Shown in pieces: positions 34,722 through 46,386 of a stretch of 64,000 nt of DNA. Location: positions 1 through 64,000 of the forward strand of contig VXIS01000062.1 of assembly GCA_008704415.1 (NCBI GenBank). Reading direction: 5' to 3'. This stretch comes from Sphaerosporella brunnea (taxonomy: Eukaryota > Ascomycota > Pezizomycetes > Pezizales > Pyronemataceae). Position numbers and translations under genes: made by a program. The notes under the pieces were generated by a model. The model was not told the origin of the DNA. It worked only from the letters and a program-made list of their open reading frames with translations, and made no database searches. The stretch's first letter is position 1; each line of letters starts with the position of its first letter.

Positions 34722-35113
34722 CCTCCGTGGGGGGTGAGGGGACGCAGATGAGGTGCTATTGGTTCTGATACCCGCTTCATTTGATGATCGCTTGCGTTTA
34801 TTCCCCTTTTTATTTTTTGTTTTTTGGGCACGTTTTGATTGTTGATTCTTGGGTTTTGGGTGTCTTTGGCGTGGGGAAATTTACTTTTTTGGGTTACTTT
34901 CTTCTCTTTGCGTCTTTCGATCATTTTCCCATTGGCCCGGGGGGGGGGGGGGGTTGTTTCATGACGGCTCTACTTTCGCATGACCGCTTTTGTTTTTTTA
35001 CCTTCTCTTACACAGTGTTGCGGGAGCTTTGATACCTTCTTCATACCTTTTTTGTTGCGCTCGCGAGGTCTTTTTTTGTATATTTTTGGGGGGCGCTGTT
35101 CATATTTTTTGCT

Positions 35114-35157
<44 letters not shown>

Positions 35158-35534
35158 CGCTCACGATACACCGCCATCTTGCCTTGGATGGAAACGGAAT
35201 GGTTGCTGGATTGGATGACGAAGTCAATCAATGGATGCCAAAGAAAAAAAAGATGATATGGTCAATTGACATGAATATACTGCGTGGCCTCGAGTCTGAA
35301 TGAGTGAATGCGGAAACGGAGGATGTGATCTATTCCAGTTACACTTCTTCATATCTGACCGGCCCATAACTGATCAAACTCCCGTTTTATTTTTTGTATC
35401 CCGAACAGCAAGAGAAGATAGACATAAGACTGAGACAGGCAAGCAGAACGATGCATGAACATGAACCGTGGGGAAAAAAAGAAAAAAAAGAAAACAATCG
35501 AGCCAACAACCCCCATGTGTTTGTGGTATATATA
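34722..35534. other. Convergent 3' region of MPS1 and NSA2, with T40 tract
   Basis: Both neighbouring genes end here. The MPS1-strand sequence is very T-rich, with a G15 run near 34940 and forty T in a row at 35115-35154. This is probably 3' UTR and terminator sequence. No gene is supported. Confidence 0.5.
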
Positions 35535-36450
35535 TTACACCAGCAGCACCCTGTATCATGTCAATTAGCATAATCCACCCGCCCGCTCAGGGATAAACTT
35601 ACGCATTAACACATCCGTCGTTCTCGCAGTTATTCGTAATTTGAGCCCAACGACCCCACACCACCTTTCCACCGGCAGTAACCATACCAAGTTCACTAAC
35701 ATTGACCTCGATGATGGTACCTTTGGTAAGCACACCCAAAGCCGTGTACATGGGGCTCTGGGGATTCTTCTTGACGCTCAAGATGGGCAGCTGGACGGTG
35801 ACACCCAGCTCGGGGTGGGTGACGTTCGCCTTCTTGTATCGCAAGCCCATGGGTCTGATGAAACGCTCGTACTTGACGGGGCGTCTGGTGAAATCGGGGC
35901 CGACGAAGGTGGGCTTCGTGATCATGCGCTTCCAGCCCTTCTTCTTCGTCTTCGCACCCGTCTTGACGACCTTGAACATTTCGTCCTCGGCGATACCCTT
36001 GACCCTGGGCAGGGGCACCGAGAACTTGGCCGCCTTCTCCTGGCGCTTCTGCTTGATCGCGGTCGACAGCGCCTTAGCCGTGTTTGGCTGCTCACGGTCC
36101 AGCAGGTATGCGGGCAGCGGCTGCGACGAGGGCTCCGAAGGCGGCGCCGACTTGATCGACTTTTGCTCGTGCGCTTTGAGCGTCTTGCGCAGCTGTATCT
36201 TCTCGGCGTGTCGCTTCTTGGCGTACAGCTTCGCTCGCAGCCCGTGCAGCTTCTGCGCATCTTTGCTTTGCTTGTGGCCTTGACGCGCCGCCTTCTTGCG
36301 CGTGCGCTCCTCGTGGTCCAGTCGCCGACCATGCTGCTTCGTCCAGCGTTCGATGTACTCGTTCTGAGGCTGTTGTGCGGAAGAAGAAGAAGAAGAAGGG
36401 CTCTAGGTTAGCGATTGCATCCTGACAAGACCGCGGCGGGAAAGTACCAT
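35535..36450 (-). CDS. NSA2: Ribosome biogenesis protein Nsa2
   Basis: Three exons, 36450-36448, 36369-35603 and 35550-35535, give 261 residues, the length of yeast Nsa2. Exon 1 is exactly the ATG, followed by a 78-nt intron (GTACTT...ACAACAG). Exon 2 then starts PQNEYIERW, giving the universally conserved MPQNEYIE start. The last 52-nt intron (GTAAGT...GATACAG) joins NDGCVNA to VLLV, again the conserved end. The N-terminal half is basic ([21 protein letters not shown]); the C-terminal half is an eS8-like beta domain ([19 protein letters not shown]). Nsa2 is an essential assembly factor of pre-60S particles in the nucleolus and nucleus, acting around ITS2/27SB pre-rRNA processing. It is divergent from the bL21m gene, with only 187 bp between start codons. 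Confidence 0.95.
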
Positions 36451-36637
36451 GGCTGCGGAGGGGTGGGGGGGGGGGTCTCGGAGGTGTCTGCTGTTCTACG
36501 CTGCTGGGAGGTTTCAACTTTTCGTGGGATTAACGAGATTTTAAAAGTCTTGGCGCCTGGGCGCGTTTAGAAGGTTGGTGGGGCTCCGAACAACCTCCCG
36601 CCTCGAACTTTTTTACAGCAGCAAGCAAAACACCACG
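36451..36637. promoter_or_regulatory. Bidirectional promoter shared by NSA2 and the bL21m gene
   Basis: Only 187 bp separate the two start codons, so both transcription start regions and 5' UTRs must lie here. The centre is TTTTAAAAGTCTTGGCGCC with flanking G runs. No specific factor site is assigned. Shared control of cytosolic and mitochondrial ribosome genes is an inference from spacing. Confidence 0.6.
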
Positions 36638-37291
36638 ATGCTGCCGCCGTCGCGCCTTCTCTTCCGGCCCCTCGCTTCGGCTGCTGTGCGGCCGGCCACA
36701 CAGCACATTCTCCGACCAGCAGCAGCATTTGGAACATCGTCAGTATTCCGGCAACAGCAGCAACAGCAGCTGCCCAACACGCCGACAACAAGCGCGATCC
36801 AACCCGCAACCCCGACGACAACAACGACGACGACGACGACCACCGCCACCACCACCACCACCCCCGCCCCGCTCTCCCACGAAACCCTGAAACTCCTCCC
36901 CCTGCTACTCTCGCAGCCGCAGCACTACATAACGATCCACATCCACGCGTTCCCGTTCCTGGTGACTGCGGGCGACACCGTCACGCTTCCGTTCCGGCTG
37001 AAGGGGGTGACGCCCGGCCAGACGCTGCGCTTGACGCACGCCTCCGTCCTCGGTTCGCGGGACTACACGCTGAAGGGTGCGCCGTACCTCGACGAGCGGC
37101 TGTTCCGCTGCCATGCCACCGTCGTCGCCGAGACCGCCGAGCCCATGCGCGTCAAGGAAAAGACGAAGCGCCGCCAGCGGAAAATCAAGAAGGTTAAGAG
37201 CAAACACGTTTATACCGTCTTGAGGATCAAGGAGGTTGTCGTCAGGAACCCGTTCGTAGAGGGTGCTGTCGAGCAAGTGGATGCTTTGTAA
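36638..37291 (+). CDS. MRPL49: Mitochondrial large-subunit ribosomal protein bL21m
   Basis: A single exon of 217 residues starts MLPPSRLLFRPLASAAVRP, an Arg/Ser/Ala-rich amphipathic presequence typical of matrix import. A Thr/Gln low-complexity linker coded by CAG, ACG and ACC repeats follows. The bL21 domain starts at about residue 88 (YITIHIHAFPFLVTAGDTVTL), continues with RLTHASVLGSRDYTLKG and ends in the basic segment EKTKRRQRKIKKVKSKH and YTVLRIKEV. The protein binds 23S-type rRNA in the mitochondrial large subunit. The ATG at 36638 was chosen because it starts a good presequence; an in-frame ATG at 36575 would add 21 residues and shorten the shared promoter. Confidence 0.9.
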   Translation: MLPPSRLLFRPLASAAVRPATQHILRPAAAFGTSSVFRQQQQQQLPNTPTTSAIQPATPTTTTTTTTTTATTTTTPAPLSHETLKLLPLLLSQPQHYITIHIHAFPFLVTAGDTVTLPFRLKGVTPGQTLRLTHASVLGSRDYTLKGAPYLDERLFRCHATVVAETAEPMRVKEKTKRRQRKIKKVKSKHVYTVLRIKEVVVRNPFVEGAVEQVDAL

Positions 37292-38000
37292 ACTGGATTT
37301 CCAGGAGGGTGTGGGCGAGGAAGAGGCGGAAGAGGAGACTGTATTTAGTAGAAGGGTCGGAATGTTTTTGTACATTACGCTGGGTTGATATCTCTGGGTG
37401 CTAGGGGGAAATAGAAGGCATACAAACCATCCCAAGGGCCAATGAAGCTCCGCCTAGGCTATTTCGTTTGGCCAGACTGTAGAGTATATAAATTCCACAG
37501 TCCAGTCCACTGGGCCAGGTTCTTCACTCGCCGAGTGACACAATGTGCCCAACTTTGGACATATAACACCCCATATAAATCCGGTATAAATTGTCCACTC
37601 CCGTCATATCATCATTCGTAAATATCTTTTGCACCCATTCTCCTTCCCAAATCTCCTCTCTATCTACACCCGTACCTCCCCTTTCTTCAAAATCACGCTC
37701 AAAACAAATGAACCAGCAAGAACCATGTTTCTAATAGAAACCACCACCGCCGCACGAAAGACGTGTAATTTTCAATTCCATATCATAACAGAGTGTTCTG
37801 CCACAGAAACAGAAAGAAATGAAAATTACAGATTCTCCCGGCAAAAAAAGGAAAGGGATCAAGCAGCCTCTCCAGCCAATAACAAAAACAAAACCCAACA
37901 AGCAAACAAAAACGCGGAATGCAGCAGTATGACTATAACGAGCACAGACGGAAGGGTGTACTGTAATGTGAGGGAGAGATATGATTCCGGGCAATCCAAT
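37292..38000. other. Convergent 3' region of bL21m and CDC55 genes
   Basis: About 700 bp between two gene ends. A/T-rich stretches at 37600-37900 are consistent with 3' UTRs. Open frames (37629-38087 plus) are short and Asn/Lys-rich, with no family content. Confidence 0.4.
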
Positions 38001-39887
38001 CTACAACGCCGAAAACACAAACAACTGTACGTACATCCGTCAGCGGCTGCTGTACTGGGGGATCGGGGAAACTCACATTATTGGTAGCGGCAATGGCGAT
38101 GGAATCCTCGAAGGGATGCCAGCTCATGTGCAGAATCTTCTTGTTGAAGTCAATCTGGTCCGCATCCGTCTCTTTCCTCATGCGGGCACCAGGTCCTCCT
38201 GCCGCAGGCGACCCAGCTCTGCTGCCTTGCTTCTTGCCATTGATGGGCGTAGGCACGCCCACCTTCTTCGCTTTGAAGGCGCTCTTGTCCGCCTGCAGGA
38301 CCACCTCTATTTCCTTGTCAGGGTCCGAAGGGTAGATCATGAAGTTGTTGTTATAAGATCCGGTCATCACGTTCTGTCCGTCGCCGGAGAAGACAACCTC
38401 AAATTTGTCGAAGATCGAGTCATTCTCGTAGGTGTCGCACAGACGGGGGCGGAGGTGCTCGTGGATAGGGATAGTCTTGATCGGCTTGTTCTCCATGTTG
38501 ATGTCCCAAATCTTGACGGTAAGATAGTCGCGAGAGAGAATGTATCTACCGTCCGACGAGAATCGCACGTCCGAAATCGACGAGATAATCTCGGAGAAGA
38601 AGGAACGAGAAGACGGGTCCTCCTCTTGTTCAAAGACTACACAAATGCATCAGCGGCGGACCCCACCAAGGTGCTTGATCGTACATACGTTTCGCATGCT
38701 GGTCACACAGCGCGCTCTCTCTCATGTCTGCCAGTTTGATGGTGCCTTTGCTACTGGCATACATGAACCAATTGCAGCTCTGGGGGTGAAACTCCGCCGC
38801 AGTGATAACTTCGGTGAGCTCCTCCATGTTCGCGGGTTTAATATCCACGATGTTGAAACTCTGATCCTGGATGTTCAGGTTCCAAAGGTTGATCCTCAGA
38901 TCGTCACTAGAGATGAAAGTCTCGCCATCCGAGTTGACCGATATGCTGTTGATATGGTAAGCGTGTGCATTCGCATACGTCCTTCTAGGAACGGCAGCAA
39001 CGACCGTATCGTGATGGGTGAGGCGTGGCAGCCTCAGAGCCGCCGGGCTGGTGAACTGCGGTGGCGGCTGCTGAGGGTGCCGCAGTCCGCTTATGCTCGG
39101 TGTCGTCCCGTCGTGGGACAGGTTGTTCTCTGCCACGACCTTGAGCGACTTTTCGAAAACCTTCCATAGCTTGATTGTCTTATCGTTTGTAGAAAGAAGG
39201 AAATGGGAGGCGTTCTGTCGTTTACACCACTTGATCTTGTTGATCTTTTCTTCAATCTCAAGTGACTTTAGGTAGTCGAATTCTGGCTCGTGAGATTGGA
39301 ACTCGGTGTGGAATTTGTATTCGCAAGTTTTCTTCTAAAATGCCAGAGAAGATAGAGTTCAGCCCATCCGTTTGCGAATGTTAAACCAGTGGGTCGCAAA
39401 AATGACCAAAGAGGCACTTACCGTCTCGTTGCGTTCAAACAGAACTACTCGTCCTCCCTTGTCTCCAGTTGCCAAGTAGTTTCCGGTGTGATCGAACTCA
39501 ACCGTTGATATGATGTCAGCTGCAACAGGTCACCTGTCAGTCCATTGTTCCTGGCCCACAACTCGCACGCACGGTCTCTCCAAACCCAACAACTCGTTTG
39601 AGAGACCCGAGCCGTCCATTATCGCGTACCTTCTGTGATGTCCTCCACATCTCCCTTATCTCCGAAGCACCTGCACGCAAGGAAAACCGTCAGTTGTTGC
39701 GCTTAATGGTGGATCGACAAAGCGGGAAGAGCAGCATCATTCCGACCCTTTGGGCAGGGCTGCCAAGTCGGGTTCATAAAGCCACCAAGCCAAAATAGAA
39801 ACCATGCGTTCTCAGTGTGCAGGCGAGAGGTGGGGGAACGTACTGTGTGAATTTCCAAGTCGGCGACGCAGTTTCCCCGTCGACCAT
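38001..39887 (-). CDS. CDC55: PP2A regulatory subunit B (B55/PR55 family)
   Basis: Six exons, 39887-39844, 39670-39630, 39519-39422, 39334-38689, 38636-38077 and 38024-38001, give 470 residues. Introns are 173, 110, 87, 52 and 52 nt, and all joins keep phase. The start [15 protein letters not shown] leads into [23 protein letters not shown], the conserved B55 N-terminus. Seven WD-type blades follow, with family motifs [84 protein letters not shown] and [20 protein letters not shown]. The last exon holds only LFVFSAL. The subunit directs PP2A to mitotic Cdk1 substrates and acts in mitotic exit and morphogenesis. Small first exons, as here, make this gene easy to truncate in automatic predictions. 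Confidence 0.95.
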
Positions 39888-40595
39888 GATTGCTGTTTAG
39901 GGCGGATCGGATAGCAGTGATGGGTGTGATATAGAACGGCAACCGCGAAAGGTGGAGGATGATGGTAGCAAGATGGAAGTGGAGTCAGAAGCTATTGCCG
40001 TGTTTCACGAGAAGACCGTGGTGTAGCGCGGGGCGTGAAAGTGCGGTTGCGTGTGATGTGATAAAGCAGTCCACTGGCAGAGGGGCCGCAACGTGGACAG
40101 CAGGTGGTGGCCTCAAGGAAGGGATATAATAAGTAGAGGCTGTGACGACCAGCGGGTGAAGAGCTAACTGGGCGTTCCTTGCTGGGGGGCTCGAGGTGTT
40201 GGTTCCGCGAGGGTTAAGTCTTGGTGGGTGATCGTGTCAGCGTACTCGGAGTGTTTTCAAAGGGCAGTTGTTTGTTTTGACGGTTTGAGAGTTTGGTGAG
40301 GTGGTAGTGGTGGTGTTGGTGGGGGGGGAGGGTGATGGTGGTGGTTGGGTGGGCGGACCTGAGAGAGGGAAGGATGAGCGAATGTTGCAGGAACAAGAAC
40401 AATCAACCGACCCTCTCTTAAACCACGCGAAACTCTGACCAATCCAATGTATAGCTAAGAGATAGAATAGGGAAAAGGCACTCACTTCAAGTTGATTTAG
40501 ATATTCAACTTGCAAAAGGGGGGATATTTCAATAGCAAGCGAAATGCGATAGGTTTCTCCGGAATACATAGTGAATTGCGGGGACAGAGGGGGAG

Positions 40596-40603
40596 TCACG
40601 TGA
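40596..40603. promoter_or_regulatory. TCACGTGA palindrome (E-box) upstream of CDC55
   Basis: An eight-base palindrome with core CACGTG, the usual site of bHLH factors such as Cbf1-type proteins. It lies about 710 bp upstream of the CDC55 start, so any role is speculative. Confidence 0.3.
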
Positions 40604-42013
40604 GGAGTGGGGAAGCGAGCCAGCGCAAGAGTATGTTGACTTTTAACAACCACGACAAAAGAAGTTGATCAAAACCCCAGGCGATAAGGCGAGAAACTCA
40701 TACTCCATCTCTACGGTCAATGCTTGATGCTATTAGTCAGAACTTTTGTCGTGAGAGTGAGAGCGGGTGATGCCTGAGCGAAACCACAGGCATCCGCCCC
40801 ACCACTAACATATGCAAAGTTTGCTCACGTTGCTGCCCGATAGACTCGATAGAGTACGCATGCCGCTCATCACTAATAACAATTCGAGTATAGTCACTCT
40901 CTTCAGCCTCGTTTCTTTTTTATTTGGCGTTTGCCTAAATCAATATCGCTGTGAGTAGGAATCGATTGAACTAGGAAATCTTGAACGTTCAGTCTACGCA
41001 CTGACCAGACACCAAAAAGGTAGAATTCAAAGTCGATCGGAGGTAGAGAGGCTTTAAGGTTTTCAAAGCTTGAGATTATCGTCCTCCCCCGGCCACTTAA
41101 GTAGATAAGTATATATCAATGGTACCCATCCCTGACAATCTCATATGTGCCAGGACTTATAAAGAATGGTGTATCTTAAAAAGCACCACATTGACTTTGA
41201 CTTATGCAACTTATGTGTGTTACTAATCGTACCGAACAGAGAGCGAGCAAGGTAAGGCCTAACCAAGAGCGGATAAAGTGAAATGGCATTCGTCAGTACC
41301 TTAAGGCTTAGGCCGCTGACAGTATCTGACATCCGCCGTTATGTACTGTACGTACAAGGTGCAAGAATGAGCAAATTATCTACTCTAGAGATTCCATAAA
41401 GCCTGTGTCTGGCAGTTAAAAACAAAATTTGGGTTGACTGATGGACTACTGTATGTAGTAAAGCATCGTGGACTGGTAGGTACAAAAATGGAAAGGCATT
41501 TTGTTGACGGGCAGTCCAACTCGTGGTGCCGGCTCTGCCTGTAATGATAAGCCCATGGTTTGGTTCTCAAAACACTGACAATTGTACGCTATACTGCCAG
41601 TGGCCGTCCCTGTTGGGCCGTGTCCGCCTGCGATCATGACCAAAACATCCCTAGATCTAGCGAGTGAGATTGTGTGCGGATTATCTGCACTCGACGATGG
41701 TTTCTCTTTCGTTTCTCTGGTGCGGTGGCCTGCAGCGATTCTCCTACCATCGATTGATAGGGGACTTTGAAGAGCACGCCTAACTAGACGGATCTACCCT
41801 AGCTTGATACTAGATATATCACGGTCGGCCGAAGCATGAGGCCGCGCCCTGTCTGGGGGCCCCCTCTGCCCTTACAAAGTGCGGTAACATGGCCGCACCC
41901 TATCCCCAGGAAGACAGGCTTAACTGGCAGTGGCAACTATTTGGAGACATGGCTAGCGGGTAATTCATCGCGAGTTGTATGTAAAAAGTGGTTAGTTGCT
42001 GGGCCCTAGGTTT

Positions 42014-42420
42014 GGAGGGAGAGCATGGTACCGGAGAAGACATAGGTTTTTAGTTGTCATCACGAGTTTTCAGCATGATCATGAGGGTGGCAGTAAAAAA
42101 AGTGATAGTACACCGTATGGTCATCACGGGTGTTCAATCGCCTTCACGGGTGTCGTACTCTAGATCCACTCTACCGGCGTTCTATTGTCATTAGAAGCTG
42201 CCGTGGAGGGCCACCGGTCCTGAGGGAGAGCATAGTGGCAGTAACAGAGCGGATCCATCACGGGTGTTTAATTGTCGCCATGTATGTCCAACTGTCGCCG
42301 TGTTCAACATGAAGCATAGTACTCCTCGGCCGGAGGTCCAGAGGGAGAGTATAGTTAGTGGTAGCAAAAGAGTACTTTTTATCACAGGTGTTTAATTGTC
42401 ACCAAGGGTGTTCGGTTTGT
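42014..42420. repeat. Diverged direct repeats
   Basis: GAGGGAGAGCATAGTGGCAG near 42221 and GAGGGAGAGTATAGTTAGTG near 42341 are each followed by ATCACxGGTGTTTAATTGTC. A more distant copy begins GGAGGGAGAGCATGG near 42016. Spacing is about 120 bp for the closer pair. There is no coding potential; possibly remnants of a tandem array. Confidence 0.45.
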
Positions 42421-45400
42421 TATCTTGTTGTCGTCACAGACATTCGAAGTTATGGAGGGCCCAGGTCGGAAGGCGCAGAGCACCATCTTTAATCGCTTGA
42501 AGAATTTGGCACTGTCCTTACCGTATGTATATGTCCTCTCTCAGTCACATAAACTCAAAAATAAAGAGAGCCCGTTGCCTTCGATGTTAGGATATCACAT
42601 AACCATGAACCCTGACATGTACAGCTCTGTATTGCAGCCCCATCACGAACGGACGGCGTGTGGTCACCACACGGGTGCTCACTTGTTCCACTAATTAGCT
42701 AAGTTGTGCCCAAGGCTTAGATTTGAGAGCGCAGGTCAGCTGTGCCTTTCCAACGGGTGATACTGTGGAAAATCCGACCGCCTACGTGCCTGCCGTTGAA
42801 AGGCAACGACAGGCATTTTATTCCTTATGTCCTAGGGTGCTTTACGGGCCTTTATGTAAACGCCTCAATTGCCCTCCAGACTTACTCGGAAATTGGCTTT
42901 GAAAAGGGTTTCTACCACCCCACAGTTTTGGTTCACTGCAAAGCTGTAGCGGCTTGCCAAGCTAAGGCTGCTCCATGGTTTCCTAGAGGATTGTGCAACT
43001 TTCAAGCTGCTCTACATAGTCCAGCATGGAATTTGCGCCTGAGGATGCGGAGGAGCCCAAAATAGTCCTCCGGCGCCAGAAACACTGCTGCCTCAATTTA
43101 ATATCAACCGTACCACACGGCCAGAATTATTCCATGTAACGTGTGTAACATGGAAGCCGGACACAGCATGTTCCCAGACACCCGGCAACAGCACGCAAAA
43201 AGGCCATATCTCCACAACCACAGTGAAACAACGCACAGAATAGGTTGTGGAATGAGTGCAATAATATAGAGAATATTTTCTGAATGCTATAATCGAGTTT
43301 TGAGTGCTTGAGATGGACGCAGGTGCTCCAATCGGCGCACACGGCCTCGAGGACTACCATGAACTTGGAGTGCACCGATCAATGCCTCTAGGTACCTTGC
43401 TATGGGTAATAAATTTGGGGTATATATGGGTCAACAAACATAGTGTGGGATTTTCTCGGTAGCGTGACCTGGGCTGGGCCACCTTATAAGCAGGAGGACC
43501 TTATGCCCTCTCGAGGAAAACACTATTGAGCCGCTACCAGTACGTTATACCCAGTCAAAAATTCCTAGAACGTGCCAAGGAGAAATATCACAAACTGTCA
43601 GGGCCTTATGAAAGACGCACAACCGGAAACGAGGTCCTTGTTGCGGACCTCCTAGGGCCAGTCATGGCGAGCAACAGAACGGCAATCAATGTTGAATGAA
43701 GGCAGTCAGAAAACATCCTACGATACAGTATTAAATTTTGGACAGTGCTATGCAGGCGTGCTGCGAACCAAATGCTGGGCCCCAAGATTCGTATTGACCT
43801 CCTATGTTAGTTAAAAATAGTAGGATCACAGATACAGTTTCTGTTGCAGGTTGGACTGTGAGAAAGCAGGCCGGGTCGAAGTATCAGAAGCTCTAGTATG
43901 ACCGGTACCTATCCCGCTCCTCAGGCTACCCTCTGGCCACCCTCCGGTCATCCCACAGCTCCCCCACTTGCATTGAGCTACTATGAGGTCATACCAGGAC
44001 GTTATTTCGCAGCTTACATTGTTTCTCGACGGCTACAGCAACTTAAACTATAATTTCTTTTTCCAGATCACGTGTCAGAGAGCGTGTCCGGCATCCTGTC
44101 GCACACGTTACTATGTTGGAGAATGATCTTATAGAGGAAAATATGGTACTCCAACTTTTTGACTTTAGTAAACACCCATTTTGTTTCGGTTCAGGGGAAA
44201 GACTGGGGCTCCCCACCACCTGTCCTATTCTTTGGCTCTACCAACCCGAACAGGCGGTTATTTATTAGAAACTTGGCTACTCTAGAACCACGGGAAGGCG
44301 CCTATCATCGTGGAGCAATTTTCTAAAGAATCACATACATCTGAGAAACGTCCGCCTATGCATGCACTTAGATTATCATTGACAGCACCACGCCCATTAT
44401 ACCGGCATGTGATTGCTCTAGCCATAGCCACCATAAGCCATGGAAGAATTATCCAACACTCGAGTGATATCATGTGAATACTCGAATTACACCTGCCCAT
44501 AGACGACAATTGCAAGCCACTGTCGAGGCTCGCACTCGCTAACTTCGGAAGGCACAAATAGCGGGAACGCTCTACATCAGTCCCCATTTTTCATCTCTGC
44601 AAAAAGAATCGAGCATACTACTGTCAAGATGTGGGATGCGATCAGGGCTGCCACGAAGCAGGCAGATAAGAAAGGCAGTGGGTGGAAAAAGACCTCCACC
44701 CCTATAAAAGCGATAATGGCGGATGGGCGCTGTACTGCAGCAGTCCTGGATTTCCTGGCGTGCACCGATGTGGGCAAATGGCCGGCAAAGCTATAGAATG
44801 TAATGACCGAAAATATGTCCTTTCCTTGCGTCTACTATACAAATCTCCTTTGTCCTTTCCTATCTATTTCCTTAAGACACACTCGTCTGTGGGCCCTTGA
44901 GGCCCAGGGTAGTCTGTCATGTATATCTATATGTCATGGCCGCAAGCGGCCGAATACATCATGATTAAAACAAAAATCAACTTCGTTACCGCCGTAGGGC
45001 ACACATGTTTGTGTTACTTAGGAATTGGCAGTTGCACCTGTATACAGACAGCATTTGGCTACGGAAGAATGTAATAAGCTTCACACATGCCCCGGTGGAG
45101 CATGGGATCCGGATGAGAGTGTGATGAGAGGCAGGATAGGTATGTACACAAGCTGGTCGAAGGAACCTCTTGCTTGCTTAGCTTAAGAGTGGACTACCGG
45201 TACAAAATATAAAACCAACGCTCGGTATCAATCGACAATAGTATAGAGTATACGTACAAAGCTGATTGCCGAGTGTTTTACGGTGACTCAATACCATGTT
45301 CCATGTTCATCTCCCCCTTCAATGACCGCCAAAAATCAAATGAAAGGTGCATTATACTTTCAAACTTTTGTGGTATAGTATTATCAGTTGCCCAATTCGC

Positions 45401-45645
45401 AACTGAAGGGAGAGCTGTTGTGACTTCAGGAACCAACTTAATATGGTTTACCCCTTGCCAAGCCAAGCCAGCGTGATTTTGAGCCGCGTCCCAAAAAAGA
45501 AAACACGCACATGAAGAGCACTTTTTTCTTTGCCGACTCGGTAACTGTCGGTCCGTCTTACCTACTTCACCTTTTTAACTCCAGCCTGAAGTCTTTTGCT
45601 TTGAAACCTCTTTTTCACGTCCTTCGTCTACCGCCTGTTGACATC

Positions 45646-46386
45646 ATGAGCTCGTCACGTTCGCAGGATGATCACTCGGCGTCTAAACAACCCAGCCCTC
45701 GCGAGGAGAAGAAAATGGAAGAGAACAGCAATAGCTTCATCTCCAGCGTCGCGAGCTCGGCTTCCGGCTTGTTCGATTCCATCACTCGTCCACCACCGTT
45801 CCTAACTACCTCTGTCCTCAATGCCGCCACTTCCTCCTCCTCCAAGTCGGGTCAGCAATCCCTATCCCAAGGCCAAGCTGGCCCTTCCTCGTGGGCCGAG
45901 TCTAGTTCCAGGTCCAGTTCCTACCGAGCCGTATATTCCTCAAATGCGCCCGCCGAGTTCCGGAGTCAATATGTAGATCCCTCGGTAACACTGGCCGCCG
46001 AGGATGACTACACATGCTTTGCGTCCGCTCAACGGCCACCTCCAAACGCCATGCCCTCGGACCTTGAGATGTGCGAGCTCGACGATGGCGCAGCAGTGAG
46101 GCAACTGCTCAACTTTCCAGTCGCGTCCTCCGTCTTCCAGGACGATGACCCCAATATCATCGCAACGGTCAACACATCCCACCCAGCGGTGATGGAATTT
46201 GCCTCGTGCGAAGACCCGGTAGAATTTCTTCAGTCTCGGTGGAATGATTACACCGACAGTGTATGGGGGGACCTTTTGGAAGTGTTAAAGGCAGCCCAGA
46301 AAGAGGTGGACAAAGGAAAGGGGACGGATGATAGAGCGACGGAGAGACTGAAGCAGGCCTGGGGGCAGTTAAGAGCGAAGTTGTAG
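45646..46386 (+). CDS. Conserved fungal protein of unknown function
   Basis: An intronless 246-residue frame starts MSSSRSQDDHSASKQPS; an in-frame ATG at 45511 would add 45 residues of doubtful N-terminus. The first 120 residues are Ser-rich and disordered, with SNSFISSVASSASGLFDSI near the start. The second half is acidic: LEMCELDDGAAVRQLLNFP, then EDPVEFLQSRWNDYTDSVWGDLLEVLKAAQKE and a helical end ATERLKQAWGQLRAKL. A similar layout (an SSASGL motif, then DGAAV and YxDxVWGxLxxxLxAA near the C-terminus) exists in an uncharacterised family of filamentous ascomycetes as I remember it. No enzyme motif, signal peptide or membrane segment is present. Function is unknown. Confidence 0.65.
   Translation: MSSSRSQDDHSASKQPSPREEKKMEENSNSFISSVASSASGLFDSITRPPPFLTTSVLNAATSSSSKSGQQSLSQGQAGPSSWAESSSRSSSYRAVYSSNAPAEFRSQYVDPSVTLAAEDDYTCFASAQRPPPNAMPSDLEMCELDDGAAVRQLLNFPVASSVFQDDDPNIIATVNTSHPAVMEFASCEDPVEFLQSRWNDYTDSVWGDLLEVLKAAQKEVDKGKGTDDRATERLKQAWGQLRAKL

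Larger units (their letters stand above)
39888..45645. other. 5.8-kb gene desert
   Basis: The first ~800 bp is the CDC55 upstream region. Beyond about 40700 no open frame exceeds about 107 codons and none has a recognised motif. Diverged direct repeats are visible at 42014-42420. The stretch 43430-44280 has the look of decayed repeat DNA, but I could not identify an LTR, inverted repeat or protein. Composition is moderate and without long homopolymers, unlike the other intergenic regions. Confidence 0.4.

Noticed and set aside
35641..36411. 256-codon plus-strand open frame
   Set aside because: Antisense shadow of the NSA2 exon; Leu/Arg-rich because of opposite-strand codon bias.
40130..40170. 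GTGACGACCAGCG resembling part of 5S rRNA
   Set aside because: Only about 13 bases match and the rest of a 5S gene is missing.
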